Shown: piece by piece, positions 18,339 through 27,153 of the stretch | How positions within the stretch are numbered: position 1 is the stretch's first letter | Layout of the letters: every line of letters starts with the position of its first letter | Assembly: GCF_002869965.1 (NCBI RefSeq) | Contig: NZ_PEBS01000036.1 | Coordinates: forward strand, 1-56,848 | DNA: 56,848 nucleotides | From: Janthinobacterium sp. ROICE36 | GTDB lineage: Bacteria; Pseudomonadota; Gammaproteobacteria; Burkholderiales; Burkholderiaceae_D | Direction: 5' to 3' | Made by a program: the position numbers and the translations under genes | Notes under the pieces: generated by a model | What the model saw: only the letters and a program-made list of their open reading frames with translations | Database searches by the model: none | Told to the model about the DNA's origin: nothing

Positions 18339-18872
18339 TCAGGCTTCGACGGGCGCATGCATCCAGGCGGCGTGCTTGGGTGCACGGCGCGTCTGCGACC
18401 ATTCTTCCAGCATTTCCCATTTGACGGCGTCCAGTTTGGCCATCATCTCGGGCGTGCCCACGTTGGCCGCCAGTTCCAGGCGATGGCCGTTCGGGTCGAA
18501 GAAGTAAATCGACTGGAAGATGGCGTGATTGACAGGGCCCAGCACCTCAATGCCGGCGGCCACCAGGCGCTCCTTGGCGGCCAGCAATTCTTCCATGCTG
18601 CCCACTTCCAGCGCCAAATGCTGTACCCAGGCCGGGGTATTGCGGTCGCGATCCATGGGCGGCTGCGTCGGCAGCTCAAAAAATGCCAGCACATTGCCCT
18701 GGCCCGCGTCGAGGAAGACGTGCATGTACGGGTCCGGCGCCTTGGTCGACGGCACCAGGTCTTCGGCGATGGCGAGGACGAAATTCATGTTCAAATGCTT
18801 GACGTACCACTCGACGGTTTTCTTCGCGTCGATGCAGCGGTAGGCGACGTGGTGGATTTGCTTGATCTTCAT
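18339..18872 (-). CDS. VOC-family metalloprotein, possible ring-cleavage dioxygenase
   Basis: A 177-residue two-module VOC protein. Putative metal ligands are in IHHVAYRC (His near residue 7), VQHLALEVG (His) and NGHRLELA (Glu), the layout of glyoxalases and extradiol dioxygenases. A GGAGACAGACC ribosome site precedes the ATG. It is the first gene of an operon with the FAH-type hydrolase and maleylacetoacetate isomerase, so it may make a ring-cleavage product for them; that role is inferred from position. A 4-hydroxyphenylpyruvate dioxygenase is ruled out by its small size. Confidence 0.75.
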   Translation of the reverse strand: MKIKQIHHVAYRCIDAKKTVEWYVKHLNMNFVLAIAEDLVPSTKAPDPYMHVFLDAGQGNVLAFFELPTQPPMDRDRNTPAWVQHLALEVGSMEELLAAKERLVAAGIEVLGPVNHAIFQSIYFFDPNGHRLELAANVGTPEMMAKLDAVKWEMLEEWSQTRRAPKHAAWMHAPVEA

Positions 18873-18996
18873 GGTCTGTCTCCAATGGATGCGCCTTGGG
18901 CGCGATGGCTGGCGTGTTTTTCAGCTTTTCACCATTAGAATCGAGTTACAGCTATCATACAAACAATTTTTAACCATTGATTTATCGGATTATCTT

Positions 18997-19962
18997 ATGA
19001 GTCCCAGCCTGCGACAGATGCGCGCCTTCGTGGCGTTGGCCAAGACCGGCAGTTTTACCCTGGCCGCCGAATACCTGCACGTGACGCAATCGGCGCTGAG
19101 CGGCTTGATCAAGGAGTTGGAAAGCGTGCTGGGCGTGCGCGTGGTCGAGCGCAGCACGCGCAAGACGCAGCTGTCGGAAATAGGCCGCGAACTGTATCCG
19201 CTGTTTGAAAAGATGATCGAAGACCTCGATGGCGCCATGGCCGGCATCGCCCAGCGCAAGGCCCTGAAAACAGGCCTGGTGCGCATCGCCGCGCCGCAGA
19301 TGATGGCCTGCACCCTGCTGCCGGAAGTGATCGCCGCCTACCGCCAGGCGCACCCGGACGTGCAGCTGCGCTTGGTCGATTGCCCTGTGGAAAACGTATC
19401 GGCGCGCGTCTTCAGCGGCGAAGTCGATTTCGGCATCGGCCCCGAGCGCGACCCGACGGCGGAAATCGCCGCGCAAGTGCTATTTGAAATGCCCTTCGTG
19501 CTGGTCTTTCCCGAGCAGCATCCGCTGCAGCAGAAAGAACGCGTCACCTGGGCCGACGTGGGCGACTACCCGTTCATTTCGCTGCAGGGGCAATTTACGG
19601 AACGCCTGCTGCGCGACATGCACGGCGCGTTTCGCGAGCTGTCGCTCAATCCCTACAATGAAGTGACCTTCATGACGACGGCGCTGGCCATGGTCAGCGC
19701 CAACCTGGGCATCACGGTCTGCCTGCCGTATGCGGAACCGATGGTCAAGCTGTACCAGTTGCAGATGCGCGCCCTGCACGAGCCGGAACTGACGCGACGC
19801 TTTTTCGTCTACACGAAGACGGGGCGTTCGCTGTCACCGGCGGCCGAAAGCTTCATGGCCTTCCTGTTCCAGTTCGTCCAGACGCACGAGTGGAACGTCG
19901 GCGGAAACAACGGCGCACGCGACGCCCTGCCGGCCGGCGTCCCGGCTGGCAGCGCCTTATAA
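18997..19962 (+). CDS. LysR-family transcriptional regulator
   Basis: A 321-residue regulator with an N-terminal helix-turn-helix (LRQMRAFVALAKTGSFTLAAEYLHVTQSALS) and a substrate-binding-like effector domain (about 90-295). It is transcribed divergently from the VOC-FAH-maiA operon, with 124 bases between the starts, and is therefore the probable regulator of that operon, with an aromatic intermediate as the likely coinducer (inference). ATG 18997 (MSPSLRQM) is chosen because the helix-turn-helix starts directly after it. I could not settle on a single T-N11-A operator in the intergenic region. Confidence 0.9.
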   Translation: MSPSLRQMRAFVALAKTGSFTLAAEYLHVTQSALSGLIKELESVLGVRVVERSTRKTQLSEIGRELYPLFEKMIEDLDGAMAGIAQRKALKTGLVRIAAPQMMACTLLPEVIAAYRQAHPDVQLRLVDCPVENVSARVFSGEVDFGIGPERDPTAEIAAQVLFEMPFVLVFPEQHPLQQKERVTWADVGDYPFISLQGQFTERLLRDMHGAFRELSLNPYNEVTFMTTALAMVSANLGITVCLPYAEPMVKLYQLQMRALHEPELTRRFFVYTKTGRSLSPAAESFMAFLFQFVQTHEWNVGGNNGARDALPAGVPAGSAL

Positions 19963-19971
19963 TGGCATAGT

Positions 19972-19999
19972 GCCCCTTGCCCCTTGCCCCTTGCCCCTT
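19972..19999 (+). repeat. Four tandem copies of a GCCCCTT heptamer upstream of chaC
   Basis: Four exact copies of GCCCCTT (28 bases) end five bases before the chaC ATG at 20005. A TATAAT hexamer overlaps the LysR stop at 19958-19963. The repeat lies in the leader, so a change in copy number would alter leader length and ribosome access rather than the reading frame, unless a TTG at 19984 is used. Confidence 0.8.
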
Positions 20000-20004
20000 A
20001 CGCC

Positions 20005-20658
20005 ATGACCCAGCCTGACCAAAACGACCTGTCTTGCATCGACGCCGCCACCATCGCCGTCAACCGGCGCATGAACAAATTTGACGGCCACGACCAGGTC
20101 TGGCTGTTCGGCTATGGCTCGCTGATCTACAAGGCGGACTTTCCCTATCTTGAACGGCGACCCGCCAGCATCGCAGGCTGGGCGCGGCGCTTCTGGCAGG
20201 GTTCGCACGATCATCGGGGCACGCCGATGGCGCCGGGCAGGGTCGCCACCATCGTGCCGCAGGCGGGCGCCGTGTGCGACGGCATGGCTTATTTGATTAC
20301 CCCCGAAGTCTTCGCCCACCTCGACCACCGCGAAAAAAACGGTTATTTGCGCCTGGCCACCGACATCACCTTCGACGATAGCAGCAAGGTTGAAGGCCTG
20401 GTGTACATCGCCAACGAGGAAAACGCCGCCTTCCTGGGCGCCGCCCCGGAACTCGACATCGCGCGCCAAATTGCCCGTTCAAACGGCCCCAGCGGCCCGA
20501 ACAGCGAATACCTGCTGCACCTGGCCAGCGCCCTGCGTGAGCTGGGCAAGAGCGACCCACACGTCTTTGCCATCGAGCAACATCTGGCGCAGCTCCAGGC
20601 ACTGACCCAGGACAGCGCCGCAGCATACCCCTGCAGCATCAGCGCTGACGATGCATAA
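20005..20658 (+). CDS. chaC: Glutathione-specific gamma-glutamylcyclotransferase (ChaC family)
   Basis: A 217-residue ChaC-type enzyme that breaks glutathione into 5-oxoproline and Cys-Gly. The substrate-binding YGSL motif is in VWLFGYGSLIYK at about 32-43, GTPMAPGRVATI follows, and the catalytic glutamate is Glu110 (DHREKNGY). It follows the LysR gene on the same strand and converges with the radical SAM gene, the two stops being two bases apart. ATG 20005 (MTQPDQN) is the first ATG; an in-frame TTG seven codons upstream lies inside the heptamer repeat. Confidence 0.9.
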   Translation: MTQPDQNDLSCIDAATIAVNRRMNKFDGHDQVWLFGYGSLIYKADFPYLERRPASIAGWARRFWQGSHDHRGTPMAPGRVATIVPQAGAVCDGMAYLITPEVFAHLDHREKNGYLRLATDITFDDSSKVEGLVYIANEENAAFLGAAPELDIARQIARSNGPSGPNSEYLLHLASALRELGKSDPHVFAIEQHLAQLQALTQDSAAAYPCSISADDA

Positions 20659-20660
20659 AC

Positions 20661-21850
20661 TTAAAACAAATCGAGCTGCCCCGCATTGCCCCCTTTCTCC
20701 CTGACTCCCAACGGCGGCACCACCAGCGGCCGGCGGAACTGCGTGCAATCGAGCTGCCTGAAGCGGCCGCCCCTGCCATGCAGCCCCAGGCGGTGTACGG
20801 CTTTCTCGAAACGCTGGCGGATGAGGTCGGCCCACACGCCTTCGCCCCGCATGCGCGTGCCGAACGCGCTGTCGTAATCCTTGCCGCCGCGCATTTCGCG
20901 CACCCGGTTCATCACGCGCTGGGCCCGTTCCGGGAAGTGCGCTTCCAGCCATTGCTGGAACAATGGGCTCACTTCCCACGGCAGGCGCAGCACGACGTAA
21001 TGGGCGTGGATGGCGCCCGCGTCGCGCACGGCTTCGAGCAGCTGCTCGATTTCCGGTTCCGTGACAAAGGGAATGATGGGCGCGATGCTCACGCCCACGG
21101 GAATGCCCGCGTCCGTCAGGGTGCGGATGGTACGCAAGCGCCGCGCCGGCGCGGCCGCGCGCGGCTCCAAGGTGCGCGCGATGGCCGGGTCGAGCGTGGT
21201 GACAGTGACGGCCACGGCCGCCAGGTGCTTGGCCGCCATGGGCGCAAGAATGTCGATATCGCGCTCGATCAGCGACGATTTCGTGATCAGCGCCACGGGA
21301 TGCTCGCACTCCTGCAACACTTCCAGCACGCGCCGCGTCAACTGCAGTTCGCGTTCGCACGGCTGATACGCATCGGTATTGACGCCCAGGGCGATTGGTT
21401 CGGGCATATACGACGGCTTGGCCAATTCCCGCCGCAAGAGTTCGGGGGCGTTCACCTTGGCGTAGATGCGGCTTTCGAAGTCCAGGCCCGGCGACAGGCC
21501 CAGATAGCTGTGCGTAGGACGGGCAAAGCAATAGATGCAGCCTCATGTTCGCAGCCCCGGTACGGGTTCAGGGACACATTGAAGGGCAAATCGGGCGAGG
21601 CATTGCGCGTAAGGATGGTGCGTGCCTGCTCGTCGCTGACCTGCGTCTTCCAGTCCGGAGCCTCCTCCCCGGCGGCCTCGTCCAGGCCTCCCACGCTCCA
21701 GCCGTCATCGAAACCGGCACGCGCATGCGCCTCATAGCGCCCTTGCAAGTTCGACACGGCCCCGCGACCCTTGCGGGCTTTCAGCGATTGCGGCGGCAAC
21801 ATGGCTTGCCCGGCGAAGCTGTCATCGTGCTCTGGAATGATTGCTTTCAT
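20661..21850 (-). pseudogene. PA0069-type radical SAM protein (SplB/COG1533-like), frameshifted in the Fe-S motif
   Basis: The first frame (21850 to about 21540) encodes an N-terminal region ending NPYRGCEHEAAS. The second frame, up to 20661, encodes the rest (IYAKVNAPELLRRELAKPSYMPEPIALG...). Shifting frame right after CEH restores GCIYCFARPTHSYLGL, giving the radical SAM cluster motif C-x3-C-x2-C. The break is thus a two-base insertion (or one-base loss) at about 21536-21542, inside the cluster-binding motif. Intact relatives are about 350-390 residues. A LexA-type box lies 16 bases upstream of the ATG at 21850. Either a recent pseudogene or a base-calling error. Confidence 0.85.
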
Positions 21851-21865
21851 GAACGGCCCCATTAA

Positions 21866-21881
21866 CTGTATATACGTACAG
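21866..21881 (-). promoter_or_regulatory. LexA (SOS) box at the radical SAM gene
   Basis: CTGTATATACGTACAG is a full CTGT-N8-ACAG palindrome. Extended to 21864-21883 it agrees with the E. coli SOS consensus at about 17 of 20 bases. It overlaps a -10-like TATACT on the minus strand and stands 16 bases before the preferred ATG at 21850. The gene on its other side points towards it, so only the radical SAM gene can be its target. Confidence 0.8.
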
Positions 21882-21930
21882 TATACTATGCCGCTGTGCG
21901 GGCAAGATCAAGGCCTCCCGTGATGCCGTT

Positions 21931-22620
21931 TCACGCTTTTTCAGCATGCGGCATGACATAACTCAACTGCTGCGCGACAAAGCCGTCAAATGCCGTAATC
22001 AAGGGAACGAAACGGGGCGCATCCTGCTCCAACTGCATCAGGGCATAGCAGGTCGCTTCCAGGGTCGACAACTGATCCGGCGCGTGCGCCTTGCGGATCA
22101 GGTAATGGGAAGCGGGCGTATCGCGCAGCGGCAGGCGCGGCAACTGTTGCAAGCGGGGATTCCGGTACAGCATCTTGCGGCTCTTGCGCCAGGTGGCGTC
22201 CAGCACCACCAGCCGCAAGCGTGCAGGATCAAGCAAGATGGCGGGGTCGAGCGCTGGCGGCGGCGCGATGCCCAGCGAACGGTCGCCTGGCGTATCCGGG
22301 TACAGCAGCACAGTGTGCTTGTCGGCCAGCAATTCGGCGAGCGTATCGGGGGCAAACTGCTCGCCCTTCAGCATGCGGCTGTTGGGCAGGCTCAAGTGCA
22401 GCAAGCGGGCGCTGCCCTTGGCGTTGTGGACTTCCAGCGGATGTTGCAGTATCAACACCTCCACCACGTGGGTCACGGGGGCGATCCAGCGGCAGATGCA
22501 GCTGGCGGCAGCGCGCAGGCAGACCAGGCAGCGCCCGCGTTTGGGCGCTTCGGCGTGCGAGGGCGATGCAGCGTTCTGGTTGGAGGTGATGGAGGTATTG
22601 GAGGTGCGGCTGGTGGTCAT
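21931..22620 (-). CDS. DTW domain protein, tRNA-uridine aminocarboxypropyltransferase (TapT-like)
   Basis: A 229-residue DTW-domain enzyme expected to transfer the aminocarboxypropyl group of SAM to a tRNA uridine (acp3U). A zinc-type cluster RCLVCLRAAASCICRW is at about 30-45, the DxTW motif is in VVLDATWRKSRKMLYRNP, and STLEATCYALMQLE is the conserved C-terminal signature. The N-terminal 25 residues are Ser/Thr-rich and not conserved. It lies upstream of the radical SAM gene on the same strand, separated by the LexA box. Confidence 0.9.
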   Translation of the reverse strand: MTTSRTSNTSITSNQNAASPSHAEAPKRGRCLVCLRAAASCICRWIAPVTHVVEVLILQHPLEVHNAKGSARLLHLSLPNSRMLKGEQFAPDTLAELLADKHTVLLYPDTPGDRSLGIAPPPALDPAILLDPARLRLVVLDATWRKSRKMLYRNPRLQQLPRLPLRDTPASHYLIRKAHAPDQLSTLEATCYALMQLEQDAPRFVPLITAFDGFVAQQLSYVMPHAEKA

Positions 22621-22715
22621 GGCGGAGCGCGTGCGCGGGATTCTTCAAGCCGCGATTGTAGCGCCCGCGCCATGCCAGCGGGAATGGCCGAGCGAGCGGC
22701 CGCTTAAAACAAAGC

Positions 22716-24470
22716 TTAAAACTCTTCCCACTCGTCGGCGCCGGAAGCGACCGGTGTGCGCGGCTTGCTGGTGTGTGCCGTGTCCGGTTTCACTGCCTTG
22801 ACGGGGCCGCTGGCGGAGCGGGCCACAACAGTGGACGCGGAGGTGCGCGCAGCAGCGTTCACGGCACGCCGTGCCGCAGGCTGGCCTGCGGCGGGTCGGG
22901 CAGACACGCTGGCCGAGACATATTGCTGCGTGACATCAAGCTTGAATACCCCCACCACGTCGGCCAGCTTGGCTGCCTGTTCCTGCATGGATTCGGCTGC
23001 TGCGGCAGCCTCTTCCACCAGGGCCGCGTTTTGCTGCGTTACCTGGTCCATCTGGCCGATGGCCTGGTTGACTTGCTCGATGCCGGCGCGCTGCTCATCG
23101 CTGGCATCGGTGATCTGGTTCATGATCTGCGTTACGTGGCTGATGCTTTGCACAATCTCGTCCATGGTGCGGCCCGCCTTGTCCACCAGTTGCGAACCGG
23201 CCTCGACCTTTTGCACGGAATCGTCGATCAAGCCCTTGATTTCCTTGGCCGCCGCGCTGGAGCGCTGCGCCAGGTTGCGCACCTCGGAGGCTACCACGGC
23301 AAAACCGCGGCCCTGCTCGCCGGCCCTGGCCGCTTCCACGGCCGCGTTCAGGGCCAGGATATTCGTCTGGAAGGCGATGGCGTCGATGACGCTGATGATG
23401 TCGACAATCTTGCGCGAAGAATCGTTGATCGAACCCATGGTGCTGACCACCTCCGACACCACCACGCCGCCCTTGCTGGCGATCTGCGAGGCGTCGATGG
23501 CCAGCTGATTGGCGCTGAGCGCATTGTCGGCATTGCGTTTCACGGTCGAGGTCAGCTCTTCCATGGAAGAAGCCGTCTCTTCCAGCGAGCTGGCCTGTTC
23601 TTCCGTGCGCGATGACAAGTCCAGGTTGCCAGCGGCAATTTCGCTCGACGCCGTGCTGATCGATTCAGTGCCGGCGCGCACCTGGCCGACGATACTGACC
23701 AGTTTATCGTTCATGTTTTTCAGCGCATGCATCAGCTGCCCCGTTTCATCGCGGCTTTCCACCACGATATGGCTGGTCAGATCGCCAGCGGAAACGGCTA
23801 CCGCCACTTCGACGGCGCGCGTGATGGGACGCGTGATCGAACGCGTGATCCAGTATGCACAGGCGATCCCCAGCAAAATGGCGACCGCGCCCAGCGAGAT
23901 CAGCAGCAAACGGCCGTTTTCGTAGCGCGAGCGGATGTGCGCAGCCGCTTCATCGAGCAATCTAGCTTCCAGCACTTCCAGCTTCTTCAGCGCCGCCAGG
24001 TAAATGTCGCGCTTGGCGGCCATGTCGCCTTCGTACAGGCGCTTGCCCAATTCCAGGTCGCCCGCATTCTTGGCCTTGAACACATTCTTGCGCACTTCCG
24101 TGTAGGCCTTGCGCGTGCTCAGCACCTCCTGGTACAGCGCCTGCTCTTCAGCGTTCAGCTCGCTCTTGCCGATATCGTTCTGGATTTCCGTGGCGCGGGC
24201 AGACGAGACCGCCATTTCCTTTTCAAACTGCTTCTGGTGTTCGGGATCGCTGACTTTCCAGGCGGCCGCCGTGCGCGCCGCGTTCACCTCGATGACCTTG
24301 GTCCACTCGGCGATCAGGCGCTCATTGCGCACCTTGACGTTGACCAGCGTATCGGTTTCCTTGCTGGCGCTTTGCATCTGCACGATGCCCACCACGGTCA
24401 GGCTCGTCAACAGCAGCAAGACGGCGGCAAAAGCGCCACCGAAACGTACGCCGATTTTGAGGTTTTTCAT
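22716..24470 (-). CDS. Methyl-accepting chemotaxis protein
   Basis: A 584-residue chemoreceptor. The N-terminal transmembrane helix (about 10-30) is followed by a four-helix-bundle periplasmic sensor (about 40-190, 4HB type), a second helix (about 192-212), a HAMP domain and the signalling domain with the hairpin tip [34 protein letters not shown]. The C-terminal tail ends in EWEEF, the type of pentapeptide that tethers CheR/CheB. ATG 24470 is used because an AGGAAT ribosome site precedes it. Ligand unknown. Confidence 0.95.
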   Translation of the reverse strand: MKNLKIGVRFGGAFAAVLLLLTSLTVVGIVQMQSASKETDTLVNVKVRNERLIAEWTKVIEVNAARTAAAWKVSDPEHQKQFEKEMAVSSARATEIQNDIGKSELNAEEQALYQEVLSTRKAYTEVRKNVFKAKNAGDLELGKRLYEGDMAAKRDIYLAALKKLEVLEARLLDEAAAHIRSRYENGRLLLISLGAVAILLGIACAYWITRSITRPITRAVEVAVAVSAGDLTSHIVVESRDETGQLMHALKNMNDKLVSIVGQVRAGTESISTASSEIAAGNLDLSSRTEEQASSLEETASSMEELTSTVKRNADNALSANQLAIDASQIASKGGVVVSEVVSTMGSINDSSRKIVDIISVIDAIAFQTNILALNAAVEAARAGEQGRGFAVVASEVRNLAQRSSAAAKEIKGLIDDSVQKVEAGSQLVDKAGRTMDEIVQSISHVTQIMNQITDASDEQRAGIEQVNQAIGQMDQVTQQNAALVEEAAAAAESMQEQAAKLADVVGVFKLDVTQQYVSASVSARPAAGQPAARRAVNAAARTSASTVVARSASGPVKAVKPDTAHTSKPRTPVASGADEWEEF

Positions 24471-24701
24471 TGCGTGATTCCTATCTGAAAAAACAATGCA
24501 CAGACGCCACGAAACCGACTTGCTGCTACGTCGCAATATAGCAAGCATCTGCCGTGCGGCAATCACGAGCGGCGACGCAATGCTAGCCCCGTCACCAGAA
24601 TGGCAGCACGCCATAGCGCACCACTTTGGAGCAGATTGTGAGTGAATCAGAGTGGTATTGCAAGAAAAAACATGCAGAAAAGCAACAACCAGAAGGCGCT
24701 A

Positions 24702-24722
24702 TGCCGCCACGAACGGGCGGCA
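24702..24722 (-). terminator. Possible hairpin downstream of the lipocalin gene
   Basis: A 7-bp stem (TGCCGCC/GGCGGCA) with a 7-base loop starts 12 bases after the lipocalin stop. The following T-run is weak, so it may be a poor intrinsic terminator or an mRNA end structure. Confidence 0.35.
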
Positions 24723-24733
24723 GGCAAGCAAGC

Positions 24734-25246
24734 TCAGTGTTGCTTCACATAGATCAATTTTGACGTATCAAAACCCAGCCCCCGCGCTTTCTCGACCAGG
24801 CGCTGCTGCAAGGCAGGGTCCATGGTGGGCGTGCGCGACAGCAACCACAAGTATGACTTGTCGGGGCCGCTGATCATGGAGTAGCTGTAATCTTGCTGGT
24901 CCAAATCAAACACGATGTAGGAACCATAGAAGGGGCCGAAAAACGACACTTTCAGGTAGCCCACGTCTTTCTTGTTCACAAAATACGCCTTGCCTTCGGC
25001 TTCCTTCCACTTCGCGTCCGCGTCCTTGTAGCCGCGATTGAGCACTTTCAGGCCGCCATCCTGGCGCAGGCTGTAATCGGCCGTCACATGGCTCAGGCCC
25101 CGTTCGAAGGAATGGTCTAGGCGCGCGATCTCATACCACTTGCCAAGATAGCGGGTCGTGTCGAAGTTGCTAACAGGCACAATATTCTCGGGCCGGCCCA
25201 CACAGCCGGCCAGCACCAGCACACACAGGAACAACAGTTTTTTCAT
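24734..25246 (-). CDS. Outer-membrane lipocalin lipoprotein (Blc-like)
   Basis: A 170-residue bacterial lipocalin. A lipoprotein signal peptide ends in LVLAGC (Cys near residue 15). The lipocalin GxW motif is in YLGKWYEIARLDHSFERGL, followed by the expected beta-barrel and the TPxMDPALQQRLVEKARGLGFDTSKL C-terminal helix. Blc-like proteins bind lipids or lysophospholipids and serve envelope maintenance. ATG 25246 is preferred, with GGAG about 7 bases upstream. Confidence 0.92.
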   Translation of the reverse strand: MKKLLFLCVLVLAGCVGRPENIVPVSNFDTTRYLGKWYEIARLDHSFERGLSHVTADYSLRQDGGLKVLNRGYKDADAKWKEAEGKAYFVNKKDVGYLKVSFFGPFYGSYIVFDLDQQDYSYSMISGPDKSYLWLLSRTPTMDPALQQRLVEKARGLGFDTSKLIYVKQH

Positions 25247-25266
25247 GCTCTTCTCCATAGTTGAAA

Positions 25267-26067
25267 TCAGGGTAGCAATGCCTGCTCGACGATGCGCCGG
25301 ATCGCGCCACTATTCTGCATGCGCACGATGGCGGCATTGAATTGCTCGATAAAGTCATCGCGATAAGGGTAGGCGGCCGGCTGGCGCGCCGTAAAGCCCA
25401 AGTGGCCCTGCTGGCTGGCCAGCTGTGCGGTTTGCTGTATCGCCTGCATCGGCGTACCCACCGGCCCCTCGCGCCGGATGCGCTGCAATTCCCATTGCGC
25501 CGACAGGCGGTCGCTGACATAGCAATCGATGCGCCCGCGCATCAGCTTGAGCAGATTTGTGCGCGTGCCCTTGGCCGGGTCGAGTACGATTTTTTCGGCG
25601 CGCAAGGAGGCCGTCAGCGTCGCATCGCCCAGCAAAAAACCCGCGTTCACGCCGATGTGCAGGCCGCCGTAATCGGCGGGCCACTGCCGCAGCGCGCGCC
25701 TGGCCAGCACGTCCTGATTGCACAGCACCACTAACTGCTCCATCAGCAGCGGCACGGAATAGCGCACATACGGCCGTTCGCTGCGCCACGAATACGGCGG
25801 ATACAGGGCAAACGCCTCGCCCGTCTGCAACATCAACAGTCCCCGTTTGCAGGGCACAGGGCGCAGCTGCAACGCATACTTCGGCATCGATTGCGCCGCT
25901 TCGCGCACGATCTGCGTGTAGATGCCTTTCAGCTGGCCATTCTCGACGTAGGAATACGGCGGATAATCGTCGTCGCCATAGATCACCAGCGGCGTCGCAG
26001 CCCCGGCCTGCGCGCCGGCGGCGATGAACAGGCATAGCGCAGCAGGCAAGATGGACATTCTGAACAT
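25267..26067 (-). CDS. Periplasmic solute-binding protein (SBP_bac_3-like)
   Basis: A 266-residue secreted protein with a signal peptide (cleavage after AGAQAGA near residue 23) and the type-3 extracellular solute-binding fold: PLVIYGDDDYPPYSYVENGQLKGIYTQIVREAA. No permease or ATPase gene lies beside it, so it may be an orphan binding protein or sensor partner. It stands between the lipocalin gene and tssA, same strand, 33 bases after tssA, and may be read through from the T6SS operon. Confidence 0.82.
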   Translation of the reverse strand: MFRMSILPAALCLFIAAGAQAGAATPLVIYGDDDYPPYSYVENGQLKGIYTQIVREAAQSMPKYALQLRPVPCKRGLLMLQTGEAFALYPPYSWRSERPYVRYSVPLLMEQLVVLCNQDVLARRALRQWPADYGGLHIGVNAGFLLGDATLTASLRAEKIVLDPAKGTRTNLLKLMRGRIDCYVSDRLSAQWELQRIRREGPVGTPMQAIQQTAQLASQQGHLGFTARQPAAYPYRDDFIEQFNAAIVRMQNSGAIRRIVEQALLP

Positions 26068-26100
26068 GCCCGAAGATTAGCATGGAAGCGCCACCAACGA

Positions 26101-27132
26101 TCACCCGTTCGCGCTGTTCGTCCCCAGCATCTCGTCAAGCTGCGCCAGGGTGCCGGAGTCCTTGACGACGGCGCGCAGCCACAGGTGCAGCGGCAGTTCG
26201 CCCCAGCTGGCGGCCTTGTCGGCCAGATACGCAACGGGGCTGTGCGGCTCGGTGCGGCGGAAAAAATCGGCCACTTGGCGCAACTGGGCCAGTGCCTGCT
26301 GGCGCTGCACGATGGCGCCCCCGCCCCCGCTGACGCCCTGGCCAGCGGCGGGCGGCGCGCCGGCAAAGTCCACGCCAGATGGCAGCGGCGCGATGCAATG
26401 AATGACGTTTTCCAGCGCTTCGCGCGCGGCGCGAAAACTCGGGCCATCGGTGCCGAAACGCGCATCGACGCTGCGTTCGAACGCCAGCAGCGACTGCATG
26501 CAGTATTGTGCTTCGGCCAGCAATGCGTCGGAAAAGGCGCGTGTATTCCTTTGCCGCGACGCCTCCATCTGCGCCAGGGTCGCCCCTTCGTCGTGGCGCG
26601 CATCGCCCCATCCCTGCTCCGCTGCGCCCTGCGCCAGGCTGGCCGCCGCGCGCTGGCGCGCCGCATCGAAATCCTGCAGTGAAAATAGGCCGTCGGTGCC
26701 ATCGGTCAGCGGGATCTCGCGCAGCAGCTGCGGCGTGCGCGATAGCAGCCAGAAGACATTGCCGATGCGCTGTTCCTGGTCGCCCTCTTCCGCAGGCGGG
26801 TACAAGCCTTCCCAGTAACGCTCGCACAGGCCGGCCAGCAGCGCGTAGCCATCGCCCAGGCCACGAAAGTGGCGCGTTTTCGCGTGCGCTTCGGCCAGCC
26901 ATACGGCCACGCGCAAATCCTTGCTGCGCGCTGCGATCAGCTGTTCGCAGCGCGTCGCCACGAAAGGCCAGTCGGCCTCCTTCAACGCCGTTACCCACTC
27001 GCCCTGGTCAAGGCTGGGATCATCATGCTGGCGCGCGCGCGCGATGGCGTCGAGCTCCTGGCTGAAAGTGATGTCTTCGCCGCAAGGGCTGACGGCGCTG
27101 ACGGGGTGCAGCAATTGATCGAGATTGAACAT
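26101..27132 (-). CDS. tssA: Type VI secretion protein TssA
   Basis: A 343-residue ImpA-family protein. The N-terminal ImpA domain shows LLHPVSAVSPCGEDITFSQELDAI and GLGDGYALLAGLCERYWEGLYP. Length and shape fit the short TssA1 type of P. aeruginosa HSI-I, which caps or primes the baseplate and sheath. It is the last recognisable tss gene of the left T6SS operon, 21 bases after tssH. Confidence 0.92.
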   Translation of the reverse strand: MFNLDQLLHPVSAVSPCGEDITFSQELDAIARARQHDDPSLDQGEWVTALKEADWPFVATRCEQLIAARSKDLRVAVWLAEAHAKTRHFRGLGDGYALLAGLCERYWEGLYPPAEEGDQEQRIGNVFWLLSRTPQLLREIPLTDGTDGLFSLQDFDAARQRAAASLAQGAAEQGWGDARHDEGATLAQMEASRQRNTRAFSDALLAEAQYCMQSLLAFERSVDARFGTDGPSFRAAREALENVIHCIAPLPSGVDFAGAPPAAGQGVSGGGGAIVQRQQALAQLRQVADFFRRTEPHSPVAYLADKAASWGELPLHLWLRAVVKDSGTLAQLDEMLGTNSANG

Positions 27133-27153
27133 GGCGCTCTCCGCGGGGTGACC

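Noticed and set aside
18873..18996. LysR operator (T-N11-A) between the VOC and lysR genes
   Set aside because: Several loose matches but no clear palindromic pair, so no single site could be supported.
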